A stretch of DNA of 64,000 nucleotides, taken from assembly GCA_050084515.1 (NCBI GenBank), contig CM114274.1, forward strand, positions 2,418,001-2,482,000, given 5' to 3'. Below, in pieces: positions 56,035 to 64,000 of the stretch (within the stretch, counting starts at the first letter, position 1; every line of letters starts with the position of its first letter). The position numbers and the translations under genes are program-made. Under the pieces are notes generated by a model, which ran no database searches, was not told the DNA's origin, and worked only from the letters and a program-made list of their open reading frames with translations. Source of the stretch: Blasia pusilla (Eukaryota; Marchantiophyta; Marchantiopsida; Blasiales).

Positions 56035-58695
56035 AATTTTTGTTTACCTCTAAAGTCGAGATGCTTGTCTCTATTGAGTCATTGGCGTAAGAGTCCTCAA
56101 ACAACTAATTGTAGTGTTGCCAATCGAACAAGTAAGACTCTAACAAATTTGGTAGGCTTCACTTGAATTGCAAAGCAAGGCATAGCCATTTGAATAGGAA
56201 TAAGGGTATGGGCTTGTACATAGAGTATGTTGATGAGTTAACCGCATTCTCTTCAATGCGCTTTCCCAAAACTCAGGGGCCGTCCGGGCCTAAAGGGTCC
56301 TTTGACTTTACCAAAAAGGGCTAATGCATATACAGGTAGGATGCATACTTCTAAACATCACATGTGCAAGAATTGTCATTGTTATCTCTCTTTATTAGTG
56401 CACACCCCTACAGATCCCCAACCTTTCCACTGGCCGCCACATTAGTTGATTTGTATCAACACGAAACTGGAGCCACCTCACCAAACTCTTTTAAGACGAG
56501 GTGGCTAGGGCATGAAAGCCCTAGCTTTCTTGCAAGCCGTCCTACGATTCAAACCGAAAAGCAAGCCAAACAAGCGAAGTAATGGGGTCCACTCTTTACC
56601 CTTTTGGGTCCATTCGTGTTTGGATTTCAGCAGAAAGGCGGTTCCATAAACTATGCAAAGCCTAGAGAGAACACTTATGAAAAGAAGAGACTGGCCAGGT
56701 TTGCTTTTGATTGTTCTCGTCCCTCCACCCCCACCCCACCCAACCCCACTCCACGCGATCCGCCGGGCGATTCTCGAGAACGAACCATTGGAACCGGTCC
56801 AAAGTTTGAGGCAGGCTTGTGGGCCTAGTACCTCAGTCCGGACTCCGGTTCGGGCAGAATACTTGATCCAGCCGTCCTACGATCCCTCGGGCGGAGATTT
56901 ACTTCCCTTTCAGGAGCGACCGGTACTGTTCCAACCGTTCGTAGTCCCCCACTGGGAGCGTTGAAAGAGAATGTCTCGTACAGATTTGCGGAAGCCGCAT
57001 TTTGGCTTCAGTGACGTTCCGTGATCTACGTAAACCTGCATTATTAAATGCTTAATTTGGAATCATTTGGCAGACATCCATCTACGGGTCGATTTCAAGG
57101 ACCATCGGGACAAGACCTGGCGTTTGTCTGAGGGACTATGACCGATTACAGAATTGTTATTACTTATTTCATTTATCTGTAATAGACTAATCGGGTCGAA
57201 TACCGGCACCTGCTGTAACCCGTGAGAACCTGCCGCCTGCCTTCCCTCGCTGTAGGGGTCGAAGTTTGCGGCACACACCTGCCAGTGGAAGCCGACCGGG
57301 CCGAGCAAGGCCGCCCAGCCAGCCCGCCGACGAAGATGGAGATGGTTCTAGTTCTAGAGGGAGAGAGAGGACTCCTCACTCTCCGTCGTCGTGTTGGAAC
57401 TTGGAGGGGCGGGGGGCGGCCGAGGCAGCTTGCGAAGACGTTGACTGAATGATGAGACAGGAGAAAAGTGCAGTAGAGGATTTCTCTATATTAAAGTCGA
57501 AGGTGCTGCAGAAGGGCGGGAACCGCGTGGGCGACCGCGCCATGTCATAGCCACCCGCCACAGTTCCTCGACCCCGCTTTTCACCTGCGGACGGAAGGCG
57601 AGGGACCTAATTTGGCGGTACCAGTACGTACATAGAGAACCATACGTGGGCGGTGAATCGACCTATCTACTCTCGTTCGCCCTTCCTCCTGCGTCTCCCC
57701 TGTTGTTCATAAAATACGACCGCCCCGGCGCCCACCAGCGGGCTGTTGACGGTGGGTGTCACGAATTAATACGCAAAGGTAGTACAAGTGGCGGCTCGTA
57801 TTTCCAACAAATTTATTAAGAATAGATAGATCCCAACTACAATGGGAGGATTACCTCTTAGATGGCAACACATGTATGGTTGACTCGCGGTATCTCTCCT
57901 CCCAACAAGTATCTTTAAAATTTTGAAAATATTCGTTAATTTTGAATACTGTATTTAATTTTGTATGCTCCACATCTATATTATAGATATTATTATAAAG
58001 GGCTACCTAATGACCACCTCAAGACAAAAAAAACGAGAATAACAAAACAAAACAATAACGTGTTCGCATTTTGTCTTTTTCATTCACACCTGATGGGAAA
58101 ATGAATTTAAATAATGAAAAATGAATAATTTTTAATTAATATATTTTATTATTTAATATGTAATTAATTGATGTTATAATAGGAGATCTGATATGTAAAA
58201 TAAGAAAAATACTGAGCTAATGGTACAAAATTAAAATATTTTCACTTTTTTTAAAGTTAGATTTCAGTTTTGATGGAAGGGAAAATTATTTTTAATAATT
58301 AAGATAAATTAATATTTAATTATTGAGTGAGTGATATTTTGATGGGAGGAATAAAGGGGGAGGATTAGGTGTTACTTGAATTTTGTGGAAGGATGGAATT
58401 ATTTAGGGAAGTAAGATATTATTTAAATTTTAATTGAGTGGTGGAATGTTATTACTCTTTTTAGATTTAAGAAAGTAGAAATTATATTAATTTCTTTATG
58501 AAAATTATGATTATTTTATTAGTAAATAATCAAGATAATTCAAATTTGATATTTTGGAAAAAAATAAATTTTAATGGAAAAGGGAAATAATTGTATTAAT
58601 TAAATGATGTAGTTATTTTGGTAGGAAGAGTGGAAGGGGAAGAATAGGTATTGTTTAATATTTTATGGAGGCTGAAATTATTTAGGCGATTTGGT
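56035..58695. other. No recognisable gene
   Basis: 56360-57780 is GC- and CpG-rich with overlapping short frames on both strands (up to 103 residues) that match nothing I know. It could be a promoter or exon remnant. 57800-58690 is very AT-rich with no features. Confidence 0.4.
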
Positions 58696-58699
58696 TATC

Positions 58700-59220
58700 T
58701 ATGTTATTAAGAGAAGATGGGATTAGGGAAACCCTCCTTTGGTGTTGACCCAAGTCCTTTCAAAGCTCTTCAATTTTTGACATATGTTTAAGGAGTACTT
58801 AAATTAAAAGGACCAAAGACTTAACGGGTGCCAAGAGAATTTTCTCCTCACCCATGCGGAGCATACTAGTTTGGATTATGAGTTTTTGAAGGTCGGAGAG
58901 CTGATTTCCGCACTCATACCCAATTTCTTAAAGGATGAAAATCCTCAGGACCACGCCAAAATTTTAGATGTCCATGGGAGTCGCTCTTAAGGACATCACG
59001 ATTACCTCCATGCCCGACGTGTTTGGGCATGAAAATCTGAAATATTTTTGCAAGGTTGAATTAATCTGAAAAATCATGTACTTAGGATTTTCAATTTTCT
59101 TTTTTCGACTAATAAGGTGAACAATAGGTGAATAGTAGGGACCCATGGATTGTTGTGGATCCAATGGGATGAGCCTCTAAATGGGCCCCAAATACTTTGT
59201 GGCCAGTGGAAGGGAATGGT
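58700..59220 (+). repeat. Left arm of a large imperfect inverted repeat
   Basis: About 520 bases whose reverse complement matches 59896-60370, for example GGGAAACCCTCC with GGAGGGTTTCCC, CCAAACTAG and CTCATAATCC words, GTTTGGGCATGAAAA, and TGGAAGGGAA with TTCCCTTCCA. The spacer (59221-59895) is about 675 bases of AT-rich sequence without a gene. Confidence 0.85.
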
Positions 59221-59895
59221 AACTTTAAGACTTTATGGGACATAACCCTAAGTCTAGTTGCAAGATAGTTAAAATGTATACTATTTCTAGAAGATTTCTT
59301 TGTATTTTGTAACAATTTGATGGCATGATATATAGCAAAGGGAAAAAAGATATCGCAATCTTAAAGTTCTTTGCAATTTAGATCTAGTACATTAGTTTGC
59401 ACTCCCTGTATTGCATTGGCATCTGAATGACTAGGAATGAGGATCCTAGTCATTGCTAGGGGAAGAGAAAAGTTCCATTAACTCTACGTGTAAGATCACT
59501 ATGGATGGGGACCGTAACTTTGAGCTAAGTCCACAAAGTGAACATAGTACTTTTGTAGGCTCCTTGTTATGATTCTAGGTTGTAAAATTGACGAGTCTTT
59601 TTAATAATTTAGAAAAACGGAAGAAATAGAAAGGGTGTTACTTGACCACACTTGCATTTGAACTTCACCGAATGCAACGTTACCTTGTCAGTGATAATAA
59701 GTTTCTTTCTTCTAGGTTCTCACATTATTTAATAGTGAGTGCTTGTGTGATTCATAGTATATAACACTAGTTTGCTTGCATGTGCTTGCGCAAGAAAAAC
59801 GAGTTTTTAAATAATTTAGATTTTTTTTTCAAAATTTAAACATAAATTTCACTTTCTTAACTCTACTCCTCAATTAAAATTTAAGTAATAACTAT

Positions 59896-60370
59896 TTCCC
59901 TTCCACTAGCCACAAAGCATTTGGGACCTATTTAGAGGCTTATCCCTTTGAATCTAGATCAATCTATGCATCCTTGTTGTTTGCCTTGTTAGTAGAAAAA
60001 AAGAAAAATGAAAACCCTAAGTACAAAATTTTTCAGATTAGTTCAATCTTGCAAATTTTTTTCAGGTTTTCATGCCCAAACATTTCGGTCATGGAGGTTA
60101 TCGTGACATTCTTAGGACCAGCTCCTATGGACACCTAAAATTGTAGCGTGGTCACGAGGCTCTTCAAGTGCAGAAAGAAATTCTTCAAAAACTCATATTC
60201 CAAACTAGTTTGATGCTCATGCTATGCATGGGTGAGGAGACAATTTTCTTGGTACCAGTTAAGTCTTTGATCATTTAAATTTAAATATCCATATATCCAC
60301 ATAAAAAACTTTGAAAAAAAAATGTAATATTGGAGGAGGGTTTCCCTAACCCTATCCTCTCTTATTAATA
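59896..60370 (-). repeat. Right arm of the large imperfect inverted repeat
   Basis: Reverse-complement partner of 58700-59220, about 45 bases shorter because of small deletions (one near 60160-60190). Arms differ by many substitutions, so the repeat is old. It has the shape of a foldback or MITE-like element. A transcript through it would fold into a long hairpin. Confidence 0.85.
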
Positions 60371-60374
60371 ATAG

Positions 60375-61490
60375 TCGTAAGGAGTGTGTTGCCCATATGA
60401 TGTCTAGATGACATATTTTCCCCATAATTTAATTGTTTAAATCATACCTTTCAACAATTGCACTCGAAAGGACATATGTCAACAATAGAAGGACTTTAAA
60501 TGGACGGTGGAGAATTTCTTCTGACCCCATTCTTTTTAATTACTGCCTCTACAAACATGTCTCTTTTTTCCCCTATTGTTGAGACTATCCCCCATTGTTG
60601 TCCTCCAACACTTGTTCGGTAATTAAAAAATAATTCCCCCCCTCTCAATCTAGATTTCAAATCAAGAATTCATTTTCCAAACTAACTTCATGGGATATTT
60701 AATTTATTTTACGATGGGTGTATAGATCCCTATGGAATGGGATCCGGTCCTCTTCACGGTGCCCACTACCCATGGAGATGAACCCTACGTGCGTCCGCTT
60801 TTATGAGAGGGCGATGTAGTGGATATCTCTAAAATTGGAAGGCGGGCTTGTTTGATTTGACGTTGTAGGAGGCAAGTGGAGACGATATCATCCGCGGTTT
60901 GCATCGAGCGAGGCTGCGAGAGGGACCGGCGTGGAGTCGTCATGCGACGTCAGCTTCGTACAAAGTGTCGCAGTACTTATGTTCCGGACCGGTCCACCTT
61001 GGGAATGGTAACGGAGCGGCGGGGGATCCTAAACATGTCCGCGCTCGCTAACTTATCGGTCGTTTAGTTGGCAGCGTTTCCGGCGGTGGAGCATCAGGAT
61101 TCATTCAGGTCTGAACGATCTAAAACGTGACTCGGGATATCGTGGGACCTGGGCGTGCGTGCGTGCGTGCATGTGTCCCGTCCCGTTGCGGCTGGTTCTA
61201 ATTCTTTCTAATTGGGAAGGGGACCTCGCTCGGCATCCTGGTGTCGCGTTTCCTTTCGCTTGCGAGTGTGCTTCCATCGTCCGGCGGGGAGAAGTAGGTC
61301 CGTGTGCACCTCTGCGCACTCCTTCCCGAGGTCTTGAGACGAGAGGTCGGCAAAGTGCGGGAGAGGCGATTTGATCCGCTTGAGTGTTCGCTGCCCTGGC
61401 GCTCGGCGCACGCGACGGTCGGACTGGGGGTTTCGAGAGCGCGTAGAAGCGCGAGGCCCCGCCACGCGCGCGCGCGTCTCTGCCGCTCCA
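60375..61490. other. Upstream region of the LBD gene
   Basis: AT-rich to about 60720, then CpG-rich. 61148-61170 has a short run of GTGC/GCGT units. A 168-residue open frame on the minus strand (61101-61607) is attributed to GC-rich composition. No other gene was seen. Expected to hold promoter elements, but none can be named with confidence. Confidence 0.4.
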
Positions 61491-61698
61491 GGTTTTCGGT
61501 ATATTAGCCTCCGTCCGAGCGTTAGTACCCTTCTTCCGTAGTTGTGCATCGGTGGGCCTGGTTCGCGAGGTCAAATTTTCCGCTTCCCCTTCGTGATCTG
61601 CTTGCAAAGCGGTGTGAACACATCATATCTGGACTTCTCTGGCAAGATCCTCTTGCAGCCCTTCAATTTCGTGCGGGTTCCTTGCGTCTTCCCCTGTG

Positions 61699-61706
61699 TA
61701 TATATC
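61699..61706 (+). promoter_or_regulatory. Candidate TATA box of the LBD gene
   Basis: TATATATC in an otherwise GC-rich stretch, 770 bases before the start codon and on the same strand. If used, the leader would be about 740 bases with several upstream start codons. A weaker TATATTAG lies at about 61499. Which one is used cannot be told from sequence. Confidence 0.3.
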
Positions 61707-62467
61707 GGAGCCAACTGTGCCACGGCGGAGGATCCTTCAGCGCAGATTGTTCCGGTGTCTGCCAATTCGCTTCTGTGAGTAAATTGCTTTATGAAGCCGG
61801 AGCGTCGCTCTCTCTGCCTCCATTTTCTCGTTAGCTGAACTCCTAGGCTCTTCCTCAGGTTGCTGGTAGCGTCCGGGCGAGGAATTCTCCGTTTTTGTGG
61901 GCCAGTAGACACTGAAATCTTTTCACGAAGACCGACTTCTCTGGCATCGACTCTTGGTGCACAATTGTGAGAAAATTACGACGCGAGAGGGTCAATCGTC
62001 CCTGATACTTGACTCCAGCGGGATTTTCTCCAGCTCGAGCCCGAGTGGGACCTGGCTTACCAATTGCTCCGAGCCCACCCCTGTTTGCATCGGCTTTTCT
62101 TACTGCATTGGGATTGCCCTATCCGTAGCTACCTTCTGGTCCGTTGCCTGCTGATGATTCGCCGAGGAGATCTTAGAAATTAGCCCTTGTGGAGAAGCGC
62201 TGTTCGATTGTTTGTGGAGAAGGGGAGGTTCTATTACAGGCGAAAATGAGAACCTTGGGTGTTGTCTCGGTATCGTAACAGGGGAAAATAATACTTGCTG
62301 TCACGCCTATCGCGGGGCTGAACGAGCCCGGGTGGAACCCCGCACGTCCTTTGCATATTGATTCCCTTTAATTATGTGGAAAGCCTCACTGACGGCGACT
62401 CGTTGACGTTCAAGGAAAGTGGTAGTGACTTGATTCTTCAACAAGATACGCAACATTACAAGAAAAT

Positions 62468-63852
62468 ATGCCGGGATCGGGGATGTCTCCGTGTGCAGCC
62501 TGCAAATTATTGAGACGTCGATGTGCTAGAGATTGTGTTTTTGCTCCATACTTCCCCCCAGACGAGCCTCAAAAGTTTGCCAATGTACATAAAGTGTTTG
62601 GAGCGAGCAATGTCAACAAGATGCTGCAGGTTCGTTACCCAGACCTTCTTCTCATGAGAACTGTTAGCAGCTGCCATTTGTTTCCTGCCACTTCTTGAAG
62701 GAGAGCCATCGGTCTCTCCTCGTACATGTTGGGTACTTTGTTCTAGTTCTCGGCGGCTTCTCGAATTTCTGTTCTTGAACTGTGGGACTCACGTCGCTAT
62801 TTTCTATTTCATGTTGGTACGGTGGTACATTGCATCTCCATGGACTGTCGCACTGATTTCGAGACTACATAAGTCTCTCAGAGTGACGCCGTATTTATGA
62901 GTATGTTCAAGAATAGTTTTTCTTTCGTGGTTTCGCTGTTTCACCGAAGACTGCCCTCTCGCGTTGCGGTCTTCAGAAGTCGAACAATGCGCCGCACTGG
63001 TTCGTTGAACATTAGGTTCCTGCGGATCGAAAGACTGGATAATTATGCCCGATACCCGGGACTTCCCATCTTGATTGCTGCCTAGTCCAACTACCCTTCT
63101 CAATCTGTCGTCGGAGTGCGGCATCGAAATCCTTGCTTCCGGACATCAAACAGGACTTCGCTGCGCAACGCCCTGTTCGATGCAACTGCCAACGATGTGT
63201 AGTCCGAAGATCTTTTGTCACCCGATCTTTTTGGGAGTAACCGGCGATTTCTCTGAGAGCGCTTCCTGTCTTTCCTTGCAGTCGGCCCACCCGTTATTTC
63301 GGCTACCTAACCAAACAGGCCTTGTTGACTGACGCGCCGTTCTTCAATATAATCGAAGGGGTACAGTGTGCTAAACGCATTGTGTTAGCCAGAGACGTCC
63401 AATCTGGTGGCTTCACTCGATCTGCAATCTTGGCAGGCCGGGGATGTTAGGCAATCAGTTGACTTGCCAATCTTCTACCTTTAATATTCTTTCCAGTTGA
63501 TAACAGAGTTTGTGTTCCATGTTAACAGGACCTGCCAGTACATTCCCGAGGAGATGCGGTGAGTTCTATGGTATATGAGGCCGACGCTAGAGTCCGCGAT
63601 CCGGTGTACGGCTGCGTCGGCGCAATCTCCTCGCTTCAGCACCAAGTCGCTAATCTTCAAACGCAGTTGGCAGTTGCAAACGCTGAGATAGTCTGTATGC
63701 GAATGCACCAGCACGCGGTGTCGAACACGGTTCATCAAAGAGTGGGAAACTCGCCTCCGCTTCAACCGGCCTCACCAGAATTGAATCATCACATGAAACC
63801 CATGATGTCGGCAATGGATCCGCTGGAGCTCGGAGAACCCCTTTGGGCTTGA
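62468..63852 (+). CDS. LBD: LOB-domain (LBD) class I transcription factor, two exons
   Basis: Plant-specific DNA-binding transcription factor, expected in the nucleus. Exon 1 is 62468-62629 and exon 2 63529-63852. The 899-base intron starts GTTCGT, ends TTAACAG and is phase 0, giving 161 residues. The Cys block PCAACKLLRRRCARDC has the CX2CX6CX3C spacing (residues 9-23). The GAS block runs from FANVHKVFGASNVNKML to DPVYGCVG, with the conserved Pro of DPVYG. The coiled-coil LX6LX3LX6(I) motif (LQHQVANLQTQLAVANAEI) marks class I. The sequence SSMVYEADARVRDPVYG and a C-terminal LELGEPLWA tail resemble the LBD1/3/4/11 group of Arabidopsis, and the intron sits at the position usual for LBD genes (after MLQ). 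The start is the first ATG of the open frame, followed at once by the LOB domain. The frame is intact. Upstream regulation is unknown. Confidence 0.93.
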
Positions 63853-64000
63853 AGCTCCGTTATGTACCAGCTACTTCTACGGAGCTGTCGACATCCTTTG
63901 TGAGTATTTGAAGGGGTCGTCCACGACATGACATTTTTGGATTCTTACGCGGAATGGGACTTCCATTGAATTCGTCCTCCCCTGCTCCTCGCCCATATTG
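63853..64000 (+). other. 3' flank of the LBD gene
   Basis: Probable 3' untranslated region following the TGA at 63850-63852. No polyadenylation signal is recognisable before the window ends. Confidence 0.5.

Noticed and set aside
61101-61607. 168-residue ORF on the minus strand upstream of the LBD gene
   Set aside because: Arg/Ala/Ser-rich, no domain, and overlaps other open frames in a CpG-rich stretch; most likely composition.

Overview
This window looks like a transposon-dense stretch of land-plant nuclear DNA. The only convincing host gene is at the right edge: a two-exon LOB-domain (LBD) transcription factor at 62468-63852. LBD genes are confined to the plant lineage. Several transposon types here are not typical of flowering plants: a CR1/L2/Jockey-like LINE, a LINE with a restriction-like endonuclease, and Gypsy elements carrying a DNA methyltransferase and a PHD finger. 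This makes a non-angiosperm plant (bryophyte, lycophyte, fern or gymnosperm) more likely, but the species cannot be fixed from this sequence.

Layout. 1-3400 (minus strand) is the N-terminal and Rep part of a Helitron running off the left edge. 3400-10700 holds purine-rich, C-rich and degenerate tandem repeats and no recognisable gene. 10874-23500 (minus strand) is a LINE cut in two by Gypsy element 1 (13807-22067, plus strand). A (AG)52 tract follows at 23517-23620. 25900-28990 (plus) is a decayed LINE with a C-terminal restriction-like endonuclease. 29000-37080 is mostly anonymous and includes a perfect 17-bp hairpin with a TACG loop at 30186-30223. 37100-37900 (minus) is a second Helitron fragment. 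Gypsy element 2 spans 41045-55195 (plus), and its 5' LTR is split by about 4.3 kb that contains an inverted Gypsy leader fragment, a G-rich block and a hAT transposase. Another diverged LTR copy lies at 55660-56030. 58700-60370 is a large imperfect inverted repeat. 60730-62467 is the upstream region and leader of the LBD gene.

The most interesting content is the Gypsy family. Both copies share the order gag (zinc knuckles) - protease (DSGA) - cytosine-C5 DNA methyltransferase - reverse transcriptase/RNase H - integrase - PHD finger. The methyltransferase has motifs I, IV (PCQ), VI (EN), VIII and X, with DNMT3/DRM-like spacing, between protease and reverse transcriptase. Because two diverged copies have the same layout, it was part of the ancestral element and is not a chance insertion. 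Both copies are dead: they carry frameshifts and many TAG stops where the sister copy has CAG (Gln), the pattern left by C-to-T change at CHG sites. The element therefore paired a putative DNA methylation writer with a putative chromatin reader, and its remains look like heavily methylated, deaminated DNA.

Limits: domain calls come from reading motifs by eye. No database search, alignment program or expression evidence was available. Borders of the old repeats are approximate except where stated.
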